A stretch of DNA of 64,000 nt from Pelecanus crispus (Eukaryota; Chordata; Aves; Pelecaniformes; Pelecanidae): the NCBI RefSeq assembly GCF_030463565.1, contig NC_134660.1:1662001-1726000 (forward strand), written 5' to 3'. Under the pieces are notes generated by a model, which saw only the letters and a program-made list of their open reading frames with translations, searched no databases and was not told where the DNA came from. Both the position numbers and the translations under genes were made by a program. Shown here piece by piece: positions 47,608-57,395 of the stretch (position 1 is the first letter of the stretch; every line of letters begins with the position of its first letter).

Positions 47608-50600
47608 CTACTCATGGTCCCACGGACAGACGTCGGGTTTGGCTTCACTCGCGCCTCTGCCACTCTCCTGGGGGCTCGCCCCGGCTCTGCCCTGCCTGCG
47701 GAGGGTCGGGGTGGGATCCACGCTCTCCGCCTCCCACGGACACACTTCAGAGGTTTTCCTCATGTCTGTGCTGGTCTTGGCAGGTGTTGGCGGAGCCTCT
47801 TCCGCTTCCCAGGGACAAACCTCGGCTACGCTAGCGCCTGGGCTGGGGCTGCTGCCCGCCGCAGGAGCCGGGCTTGCAGGCAGGATGCGGCACAGGGGCT
47901 TGTGCTCAGCCTCGCCGTCGGATCTGCCCTTGGGTTTTTTCGGCAGAGATGTTGTTGGAGACGTGGTGCTGGCTCCTGCCGCTGGCTTTGACTTCCCCGT
48001 TCCCGTGGGGGATGCTCTGTCAGCTCCCTGTGGGTGCACACCTGGTTTGAAGCCTTCCTTCTCCAAGCCGGTGGGTTCTGCTTCTTCCCAGGGGCAAATA
48101 CCAGATTTCCTGCTCTCCGTGCTGTCGGACTTCTTGGACACCTCTTTCCCCATTGCGGTTTTCAGGGAGGGCTGCTCCGTGCCCAGGCTCTCCCGGGGAC
48201 AGATGGCCTCACGCTCGCTGTTCCTCTTCTCCAGTGCTTTGGAGGCACCCGCTTTATTTGGGGGGAGGCTGCCCTTGCCCAGGGCTGCTGCTTTCTCTGG
48301 CAGAGGTGCAGCCGCCTCCCAGGGGCAGATTTCTGCTTTACCAGCAGCTTCAACCTCTGCAGCCTCCCAAGGACAGACCTCTGCCTTCAGGCTCTCCACA
48401 CTCTGGGATTTCTTTGAAGGCGATTTGGGCAGTGCCGGGCTCCCAGTGCAGGGTTTTTTGGGGGGCTGCTCTGTGCCCAGGCTCTCCCAGGGACAGATGG
48501 ACTCGCGGTCTCTGCTGCATTTCTCCTTCTTTGCAGACGTGCCATCTCCAATCTCTCTGCAGAGACCTTGACCTGTAGAAGGGCTTGTGCTCACCACGGA
48601 CAGAGCATCTTTGTCCTGTCTTGATTTCTCTTTACCTGATGGTGGAACAGCCGTCTCCCAGGGGCAGATTTCTGCTTTATCAGTGGATTCCAGCTCCCAA
48701 GGACAGACCTCTGCCTTCAGGCTCTCCACGCTCTGGGATTTCTTTGAAGGCGATTTGGGCAGTGCCGGCCTTGCAGCGCAGGGTTGTTCTGGGGGCTGCC
48801 CCATGCCCGGGCTCTCCCAGGGACAGACGGCCTCTCGCTCGCTGCCGCCCTTCTCCGGGGACCTGCCCGGGCTGGCTAACGCTGCCTGGCGCGTGATGTG
48901 CTTGTCCCCCTTTGAGCCCCCCCCAGGACCCCGCTTTGCCCTTGGTTGATCGGGGGGAGGTGCAGCCACCTCCCAGGGGCAGATTTCTGCTTTATCGGTG
49001 GTCTCAAGCTCCTGAGCCTCCCAAGGACAGACCTCTGCCTTCAGGCTCTCCACACTCTGGGATTTCTTTGAAGGAGATTTGGGCAGCGCCGGGCTCCCAG
49101 TGCAGGGTTTTTTGGGGGGCTGCTCTGTGCCCAGGCTCTCCCAGGGACAGATGGACTCGCGGTCTCTGCTGCATTTCTCCTTCTTTGCAGACGTGCCGTC
49201 TCCAATCTCTCTGCAGAGACCTTGACCTGTAGAAGGGCTTGTGCTCACCACGGACAGAGCATCTTTGTCCTGTCTTGATTTCTCTTTACTTGATGGTGGA
49301 GCAGCCGTCTCCCAGGGGCAGATTTCTGCTTTATCAGTGGCTTTGAGCTCCTGAGCCTCCCAAGGACAGACCTCTGCCTTCAGGCTCTCCACGCTCTGGG
49401 ATTTCTTTGAAGGCGACTTGGGCAGCGCTGGGCTCCCGGCGCGGGGTTTTTCTGGGGGCTGCTCCATGCCTGGGCTCTCCCAGGGACAGACCTCCTCCTT
49501 TATGCTCTCCATGCTCTGGGATTTCTTGGATTCTGCTTTTGAGCACTCTAGGCTTTTTCTAAGGAGCTTTGCAAAGATCCCAGTGTCCCTGCGCTCTGGC
49601 CGACAGCCACCCATCTCTGCCAGCTTCGCGTTGATGTCTTCAAGTCCTCCAGATCCTGGTTTGTTTTGCCCTTTGGAAGTCCCACACGTGTCCTGACTCA
49701 GTCTCTCCTTTCCCGATGGAGCTGCAGGCTCTTCCCAAGGGCAGATTTCTGTTTTAGGAAGTGGCTCATCCTCCACTTCCCATGGACAAATGTCGGCCTT
49801 TTTGCTATCGCTGGTTCCTGCTTGCTTAGATGATGTTTTGGGCAGAGCTGGGTGTTTTGCTGTGAGCCCTGTGCCGGGCTGCTCCGCACTTTCCCTGGGG
49901 CTGGGGGATCCTTGCTGGCTGTTCCCCTTGTCTGCAGCCGGAGCTGTCTCTTCTGTGCCCCTTGGGGCCACTCTTTGCGGAGAAGTCCTGTTTTTCCCGT
50001 GGGAAATTTCACCATCATCTACTTCTCCTGCGTTGGATAAGGCTGTTCCCCTTTCCCAAGGGCAAACTTCTTCTGCATCACTGTCAACTCCAGCCACTTC
50101 CCAGGGACAAACCGAAGCCTGCGCACTCGCCGGGCTCCTCGAGGTCACCTCTGGCAGCTCAGAGCTGCTGGGAGCAGGTTTTGGTGGGGGTCCCTCGCTG
50201 CCAGTGCTGCCGCAGGGCTGGCCGGGCGCTTGCAGGCTGCTCCCTCTCTGCTGCAGTCTCAGCAAACCCAGTGATTTTGGTCTGATGCTCTTGACCCACT
50301 TGGCCAGCTGCCTCCGCTCTCCCTCCTGCCTCTCCTGCTCCGGCTGAGCCCCCTCCACGTCCCAGGGGCAGATTTCTGCTCTGATGGTCCTTCCCCCTTC
50401 CCCAGTCTCCCACGGACAAACCTCAGCCGTCCTGCCCTCCACACTGCCCGCTGTCTCCGAAGCCGCTTTGGGCAGCTCTGAGGTTTTTGCTGGTGGTTTC
50501 TCCGTGCCCAGCTCTTCCCCGGGGTTGCCGGGATCCCTCTTGCTGCCGCCCTTCCCCGGGGCTCTGCCTGGCCCCCAGTGCTTGCCCCCACTCTCCTCCC

Positions 50601-52914
50601 AAGGGCAAATTTCTATTCTAATGCTGGAATCTGCCCGGGTTTCCCCAGGACAGACCTCTGCCTGCCTGCCTGCCGTGCTGCCGGCTTTCCCCACTGCAGC
50701 TGGGGCCACCTCCACGCTCCGGCTCTTTGCAGGGACCCTCTCAGCACCCCGGCTCTCCCCGGCACCGAGGGGCTCGGGCTGGCTGCCCCCCTTCTCCAGC
50801 GCCTTGGCTGGGCTCTCCCCACGCAGCGGGACCCCGCTGTCCTCCCGGGAAGCAATGGCCTCCTGGCGCAGCAAGGTTCCTTTTGCTGCTGGGACGCCCG
50901 GGGCTCCCCGAGGACAAACCTCAGCCCCCGGCTTCTCGGCAGCTGCTCTCCGCGCACCGGCGGCGGGCGGCCGGGGGCTGCCTGCGGTGGGTTTCGCACA
51001 TGGCTGCTCCACCTCTGCACGGTGCTGGGGTCGGATGGAGCTGCTGCCCACCTCGAGCCCTTCAGCCAGCCCGGCCGCCCCTTCCTTCGGTGTGATCAGC
51101 CTCACGATGGCTGCCGGAGCATCATTCCCCGGCTCCACGACAGGAGTCTGGGCCCCTTGCCCGGGATCTATCTGTGCTTTCCTGCTGCCGGCCACCGCAG
51201 GGGGTTCACGGGGATGTTCAGCTTCTTCGTGGTGGCCAACACTGGGTGGGATTTTGTGCACCCCCAAGGGTGGCCCCGGGCCCCCACCAGCATCCATGTC
51301 TCGCTGGGGAGCGCTGGGCTCCTCTGCCAGTTTCTCACCGTCACCTGTCCCTGGGGCTGGGCTGTCCCGCTGTCCTTCTGCCTCTTCCCTGCCGTACCCC
51401 CAGCCTGTGGCTCCCCAGGCGCTGCCGGCGTTGTTGTTGTGCTGGCAGGGGAGCGTCTCCCCCTGCCACGGGCGGGCGGTGGGCTCGCTGCCGGGCCGCT
51501 GCCTGCTCCACGCGGGGCTTTTGGTGGCGGGGTCTCGGCCGATCCCCCCAAGGGACACGGCTGACATCTCTGCCAGGCTGGGCCTCTCCCTCCTGCTGCC
51601 TTCCTCCCGCTTGTGCCCCCTCTTCCCGAGGCTCCCCTCGCCCTCTCTCTTCCTCTTCAGGATGCTTTTCCCCCTGGAGCGGTTGAAGGCTTTGATGGCG
51701 AGCCCCAGGCCCCGGAGTGAGGTCTTCTGGGAGGGGGGCTTGAGGCTGGGGGGGGTGACCGCTGCGTCACCAAGGGTCCCCGAGTCTGCTGCTTCGGCTG
51801 CTTTTTGCTTCTGGCTCAGCATCTCCTCCTGGAGCAGCTCCCAGGGGCAGACCTGGGCCGGGATGGAGGCTGCGGTCAGCAGCCTGCCCTTCCCCGCCGG
51901 CGCGGATGCACGTCCCGGCTCTTCCTCCGCCGGCCCCTCCGGCATCCCCTCTGCCTCTCCCACCCGTGCCAGGGGATCCGCGGGCGGCTGCGGGCCGTCC
52001 CCCGCCGTCACGGCACGCTGCACCAGGCTCTGGTAGCGAACGGGGGGTGGCGGCGGGGTCCTCCGCACCGCCACCCGCACCCGCCCTGGCAGGTGGGAGC
52101 TGTCGACGCTGATGCTTTTGATGGGTGCGTGGGTGACGTGTTTCTGCACCTCGCCATCGCCCGGCGGGGACACATCCTCCTGGGAGCACCCCTCGGCGGG
52201 GCGGGAGCCGGCTGGCAGGAGGGCATCAGCTGCACCGGGGCTTTGGGGCTCCCCGGCATCCTTGGGGGGTCCCTGCCCTGCGGGGTGCTCCGAGGACAGG
52301 GCGGACGGGTGCCGGTGGGTGTCCCGCTCCTCCCGCGCAGTTCGGCTGGCGGCGAGCAGGGCCTCTTCCCGTGCACCGGCAACGATGCTGAGCGACTTCT
52401 GCAAGGGGGCTGCGCGGGGCGGGGGGAGCTGCCCGTGCCCCGCCAGGTTGTGGGCGCTGGCCGACTTGCACACGAGTGGGGCGGCATCGAGGGACTCGCT
52501 GTCGGATTGCTCCGAGGCCGTCGTCGCCATCGTCACCATCGTCTTCCTCCCCGGCGCAGGCTCCCCGCCGGGGCCAGGGATGGGTGAGCCTCCCCGGGGC
52601 TCCCGCACAGGACCCTCGGTGCTGCGGGATTTGCGCAGGGCTGCGGCGCGGCGCCGGGAACCCTCATCCCGCATCCGCAGGCCGGCGCCGTCGGGGAGCC
52701 GCTTGGCCGAGGAGCCGCGGCGTGCCGGGGTGCCCACCCGCTCCCCGCCGCTGCTCCGGCGCGCCACGGCCTCGGGCAGCTCGGCGACGCGGCGGGCGAT
52801 GGAGCGGCCCAGGCTGCGGCGGGAGCTGCGCTTCTTGGGGAGGTGGGGGTTGTTGGCTGCCATCCTCCACGCCTTGTGCATCTCCAGCTGCGCGTAAAGC
52901 TTCTTCAGCTCCTC
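47608..52914 (-). CDS. GPR179: GPR179 terminal exon 11: cytoplasmic CPWE-repeat tail
   Basis: A single 5307-bp exon starts [11 protein letters not shown] (acceptor GCGCAG|GAG) and ends VCPWDHE-stop. I count 22 CPWE and 2 CPWD motifs, mostly as EVCPWE or EICPWE, plus decayed CPRG, CPGE and CPRE copies. CPWE repeats are the hallmark of GPR179 tails and have been linked to RGS-complex binding. The motif-rich modules between about 48.2 and 49.6 kb are recent duplications. Outside the motifs the tail is low-complexity (K, S, P, E), as expected of a disordered scaffold. The exon's antisense strand also shows long open frames, explained by this composition. Confidence 0.95.
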   Translation of the reverse strand, partial: EELKKLYAQLEMHKAWRMAANNPHLPKKRSSRRSLGRSIARRVAELPEAVARRSSGGERVGTPARRGSSAKRLPDGAGLRMRDEGSRRRAAALRKSRSTEGPVREPRGGSPIPGPGGEPAPGRKTMVTMATTASEQSDSESLDAAPLVCKSASAHNLAGHGQLPPPRAAPLQKSLSIVAGAREEALLAASRTAREERDTHRHPSALSSEHPAGQGPPKDAGEPQSPGAADALLPAGSRPAEGCSQEDVSPPGDGEVQKHVTHAPIKSISVDSSHLPGRVRVAVRRTPPPPPVRYQSLVQRAVTAGDGPQPPADPLARVGEAEGMPEGPAEEEPGRASAPAGKGRLLTAASIPAQVCPWELLQEEMLSQKQKAAEAADSGTLGDAAVTPPSLKPPSQKTSLRGLGLAIKAFNRSRGKSILKRKREGEGSLGKRGHKREEGSRRERPSLAEMSAVSLGGIGRDPATKSPAWSRQRPGSEPTARPWQGETLPCQHNNNAGSAWGATGWGYGREEAEGQRDSPAPGTGDGEKLAEEPSAPQRDMDAGGGPGPPLGVHKIPPSVGHHEEAEHPREPPAVAGSRKAQIDPGQGAQTPVVEPGNDAPAAIVRLITPKEGAAGLAEGLEVGSSSIRPQHRAEVEQPCAKPTAGSPRPPAAGARRAAAEKPGAEVCPRGAPGVPAAKGTLLRQEAIASREDSGVPLRGESPAKALEKGGSQPEPLGAGESRGAERVPAKSRSVEVAPAAVGKAGSTAGRQAEVCPGETRADSSIRIEICPWEESGGKHWGPGRAPGKGGSKRDPGNPGEELGTEKPPAKTSELPKAASETAGSVEGRTAEVCPWETGEGGRTIRAEICPWDVEGAQPEQERQEGERRQLAKWVKSIRPKSLGLLRLQQRGSSLQAPGQPCGSTGSEGPPPKPAPSSSELPEVTSRSPASAQASVCPWEVAGVDSDAEEVCPWERGTALSNAGEVDDGEISHGKNRTSPQRVAPRGTEETAPAADKGNSQQGSPSPRESAEQPGTGLTAKHPALPKTSSKQAGTSDSKKADICPWEVEDEPLPKTEICPWEEPAAPSGKERLSQDTCGTSKGQNKPGSGGLEDINAKLAEMGGCRPERRDTGIFAKLLRKSLECSKAESKKSQSMESIKEEVCPWESPGMEQPPEKPRAGSPALPKSPSKKSQSVESLKAEVCPWEAQELKATDKAEICPWETAAPPSSKEKSRQDKDALSVVSTSPSTGQGLCREIGDGTSAKKEKCSRDRESICPWESLGTEQPPKKPCTGSPALPKSPSKKSQSVESLKAEVCPWEAQELETTDKAEICPWEVAAPPPDQPRAKRGPGGGSKGDKHITRQAALASPGRSPEKGGSEREAVCPWESPGMGQPPEQPCAARPALPKSPSKKSQSVESLKAEVCPWELESTDKAEICPWETAVPPSGKEKSRQDKDALSVVSTSPSTGQGLCREIGDGTSAKKEKCSRDRESICPWESLGTEQPPKKPCTGSPALPKSPSKKSQSVESLKAEVCPWEAAEVEAAGKAEICPWEAAAPLPEKAAALGKGSLPPNKAGASKALEKRNSEREAICPRESLGTEQPSLKTAMGKEVSKKSDSTESRKSGICPWEEAEPTGLEKEGFKPGVHPQGADRASPTGTGKSKPAAGASTTSPTTSLPKKPKGRSDGEAEHKPLCRILPASPAPAAGSSPSPGASVAEVCPWEAEEAPPTPAKTSTDMRKTSEVCPWEAESVDPTPTLRRQGRAGASPQESGRGASEAKPDVCPWDHE

Positions 52915-55900
52915 CTGCGCGCCGCGGGCGGGGGGACGCGGCAGAGAGAGGGGAGAGGAGAGCGCGTACAAGGCGACCGCGCAGGGGCTGCGGCTGGGAC
53001 GACCCTGCAAAGCCCTGGCTCGGCCCCTCGGGCCAGGCTGTCCCCGTGTCCCCAAGCCCCCACGCTGCCCGTCCCTCCCACCCGTGGTTTCCCCACCCGT
53101 GGCCGGTGGCGGTTCACCCTGCACCCCCTTCTCCCTCCCCTCTGCTTTGCATGAGAAGGAAGATTGCAAAAGGCACCTCTTACTCTGCATAGCTAGCGTC
53201 AAAAGAAGGTCCTGAGTGTGCCACCCACCCGAATGTCATCGGGGTCGAGACTGTGCTCGCTCCAGGCGGACGCGATGCTGCTGTTCAGGCAGGAGCCCGA
53301 GCGCCGCATGGCCAGCTCGTCCTCGTAGACCTCGGCTGCGATCTCCTCCCGCAGCGGCGAGCCGGCGTGCAGGAACTGGGGGTTGGCAAGGGGCGAGCTC
53401 GCTGAGGGCATCCCTGAAACGCCGGGGACCCCCAGCCCCGTCTCCCCAAGTCCCCGGGCCGAGCGTTACCTTCGGGATGAAGAGCAGCGCCAGGGTCGCG
53501 GTGATGGTGCCGTGGGTGTGAGCGAAGAAGAGCAGCAGGGTCCAGTCAGGGTGCAGCGAGGGGACCATGACGAACCTGGGAGGGACAAGGAGGGCAGCGC
53601 CCGGTCCCACCGAGGCGCCCGCAGCCCCCTCCCGACCCTGGACCCCGCAGCCTCCACGCTGCCTGGGGACCCGTGCAGGGAACCCGCTGGCTTCAGGGAT
53701 TTGCCGCCGGTTTTTCCGCATCGCCGGGGACGGGGACCTCGGATCCCAGGCCCCTCGCGGCCCCGCGCCCTACCTGACCACGTGGAAGGCGGCCGAGATC
53801 ATGAGCTCGTTGTGGAGCGCGATGCCCATGTAGCGGGGCTCGTGGAAGGCGGAGGGCACGGCGCGCGTGGCGTAGCACAGGAAGCTGCCCCACAGCAGGA
53901 ACAGCATTTCGGCTGTGGGAGAGAGCGGGGGAGCGACGCTGAGCATCCAGCCCCATCACCTTGCTGCTGTCGGCGTGTTTTCCTGAGTGGCACCCATGGG
54001 TGCTGAGCTGCAGGGTGGGTGCTGCTGCCCACCGGGACCTTCCCGATGCCTCGGGGCGCATCCAGCCCAGCACGTTCACCCTGGCTGCCATCGGCACGTG
54101 CCGTGGTCGGAGCCGGGTCCGGTGCAGAGCGTCCTCCGGCACAGCCTGCCCGAAAGCCACCGAAAGCCTGCACCGGGTGATTTACCCTGTGCCAGGGCGA
54201 GTCCTGGGGATGCTCAGGGGGGAGGGTGGGGGGCAGCTCGGGTGCCCCAGCCCTGCTTGCAGGCTCCAGGCAGATTACACGGACAAGGAAATTAAAACCC
54301 CACATGCCGCGTTTACGGGATGGGGTCCTGGGGCTGCGGGGACCCCGGGACACCGCGGGGGCTGGTCTCACCGATCACCATCATGTAGTCCCAGTGGTCA
54401 TGGCTGCAGATGTAGAAGTGGAGCCCGCGGGCGGTCTGGGTGCGGATCACCAGCGGGATGTTCTTGTCGACGTTCTCCAGCATCCCGATGGTCCAGGCTG
54501 CCAGGAACCACAGCACCAGGAGCAGGATCAGCCCCAGCATCTTCAGCACCCGCCCACTCGACACGTAGGGCACCCGCTGGGCCGTGCGGGACAGGAACAC
54601 CTTCAGCACCCTGCGAGGCGTGGAGGGGTGAGCCCCCAGCCGCTCCCCACTGCTGGGGGTCCCAAGCATCAGCCCCCGCCCCGTCCTGGCTACCTGTACA
54701 GCTTGAGGGTGATGGTGCCGTAGACGATGGCGAAGCCGAGCATGCGCACCCAGCGCAGGACGATGCAGCGGAAGATGCTCGGCTTGAAGTACAGGATGAA
54801 CACCTGGGGCGGCGGGAGAGAGGGGTCGGCGGGCGGCACGGGGCCGCATCCTGCTTGCCAGGCGGGCAGCAAACGCCGGAGACTCGGAAACCACCCGCTT
54901 TCAGGCCAGCCCCACCGCCTCCCTTCCCCCTTGGCTCTACAGCATCCGCCGCAGCTCTTGCGGGACGGAGAGGGGATTTGGGTAGGGATTAATTCCCACG
55001 GCCAGCGGGAGAAAAGGGATTTGGTTTCCCGAGAAGGTTTATACCGCAGCTGCCGGGGGCCGTGCCAGCAAATTTAACAATTAGGTGGAGTTGTGCCCAT
55101 GCCCGGCTTGGGGCCAGCTCGACGCTCTCTCCCGGGGGGCAGCCGGCCAGGCTGCAAACCCTCTTAAACCCCAGCCCAGAGGTTTTCAGCCCCGGGCCCG
55201 GCTGGATACTCACGGGGAAGTAGAGGAGGAGGGACCCGAAGAGGATGGTCTCCAGGAGGATGACTCCCGACGCCTGGATCCTCTGCAGGGACAGAGGCGT
55301 GAGGGTGCAGCCGGGAGCCTCAGCCGGTGCCCGGAGGGGATGGAGCCAGGGCAGGGAGATCCCCCCCGAGCGTGCTGGGCTGTGGCATCCCCCCCCAAGA
55401 GCCCCCCTGAGACTGCGGGGTTTGGGGGTGGGAGGGGAGCTGGGCCGGGGATGACGGGTGGACGGGGAGGACGCGGGGATGCCTTGCCTTGCTCCGTCGG
55501 AAGTGGTAGGAGACGAGCATGCTGAGGAAGACGGCCAGCATGCAGCAGGCCTGGCAGGAGAGGACGGCCGCCCGCAGCGCCCGGTCCTCCTGGATGAGGC
55601 AGGGCGCGTCGTCCTCGCAGGTGGCACATCCTTGGCGGCAGGGCCGGCACGCCAGCCGGGACCCCCCGTCCGCCCCCACCGCGCTCCCCGCCACGCCTGG
55701 GGACAGAGCGATGGCCGGGTGAGGCCACCGCATCCTGGATGCGGCGCTTTCCTTGCCAGGGCACGTGCCTGGGGGCTTCCCAAAGCTCCCCCCCAGCCCT
55801 GGACCCCGCTGCTGTAGCCATGTGCCACAGAGTGAAACGGGGGTCCCAGGGCCAGGCACGGCACCCACCTGCCTGGGCACCGCTGGCCACTCCGCCGGCC

Positions 55901-57358
55901 CCGTAAAAGCCCGGCTTGCACCGGCATAGGTACCTCCCGAGGACGAAGCTGCGGCTCTCCTGGGGGACACACTGAAGGAGACAGGCTGAGACGCACGGGA
56001 GGGCGAGGGCTCATCCTGCACCCCCTATGCTCCCCCCGGCCCCGCATCCCCCCCCTGCACCAGGGGCTCCAGCAGCCCCCAACTCGCAGGTACCCGACCC
56101 CACGCCATCCTCCCCGGCGCCCAGGAGGAATCAGTGGTTAAACATTTAAGAATTAAAAGCCAAAGCTTGGCCCCCAAATCTCTCCCTAAAACCTAAATGG
56201 ACAGCTAATGCAGCAGAGCGCACTAATCCTGCCCGGCCGTGACGGCAGCGGCAGGCAGGGCGCTGCTTCCCTAATCCCCCCCAGGCTCTGTGGGGTGGTG
56301 CGGCCGGATCCTGTCCCGAATGGGCCGGGCTGGCAGTTTTTCTGGGTATTGTTGTTTTCTGGAGAGATGCCCGGCGGCAGAGCCCGTCCCTCCAAGGGCA
56401 TCGCCCGCGGGGCGCTGGCAGGAAGAAGCTGCTGACGCTTTTCCCGCTTGGGAATGGCTCTTTGCCTTCGGGGTGGGACCCTGATGCGCGCTGAGCTGGG
56501 GGTCGCGGGGCTTGCCCCGGCTGGGGATGGTGCCGGTTGTGCCGAGCCCTGAAACACGCTCGGGCATCACCGTCTTGCCCGGGTGGGCACTGCCAGAGGG
56601 GATCGAGTTGGGGTGCTTCGCCGCCGGCTGCCAGCCCCCGGAGCCCGGCCGTCCCCGCGGTGCCCGGGCAGGGAGCAGCCAGGTCACACGCCGCTGCTGG
56701 CGGCGGGGAAGGAAGATTTGCACAATAAACCCCTCGGCTGCGGCGTCGAGAGCGGCTGAACGAAGCAGATGGATCGGCCGGGAGAGGATAAAGCTCAGCC
56801 CGGAGGGAGGGACACGCGGCAGGGGCAGCTCGGCCGGGGGGACGGGGACGGTTCGCTGCGGGGGACCCCCAGCCCTGCCGGGCGAGGGGATGGGGCGCAG
56901 GGTGCCGGGTGCCGGCGGCCGATACCTGGGTGCTGTTGAGGTCGCAGCGGTGTGTATCCGCAAACCAGCCCGGCCCGCTGGCGCACTGGTCGATGGCCAC
57001 GTCCCGCAGCTCGATGTCCACCCGCACGACGCCCCTGTGCCGAGGGATGGGGTTGGCACAGGGCGTCCCCGTGCCCACCTCGTGCCCCCCACCCAGCGTG
57101 GCCGTGCCCCACTGCTGCCTCTGGGGGAGGCACCCACAGGGGTGGCTGGTGCCGGTGCAGGGACGGGTGGGACAGCACGAGGTGTCAGCAGTGTCCCCAG
57201 ATGCCCAGGCAGGGATGTCCCCCCTCAGAGCCGTGTCTGGGGGAGGCTGGAGCTGGGACAGGGACAGGGACAGGGACAGGGGCAGGGACAGGGACAGGGA
57301 CAGGGACAGGGGCAGGGACAGGGGCAGGGACACAGACAGGGACAGGGGCAGGGACACA

Positions 57359-57395
<37 letters not shown>

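Noticed and set aside
50384-52036. Long plus-strand open frame (550 codons) opposite the GPR179 tail
   Set aside because: It is antisense to the conserved CPWE-coding exon and is explained by GC-rich, repeat-biased codons; no splice or start context and no family match.
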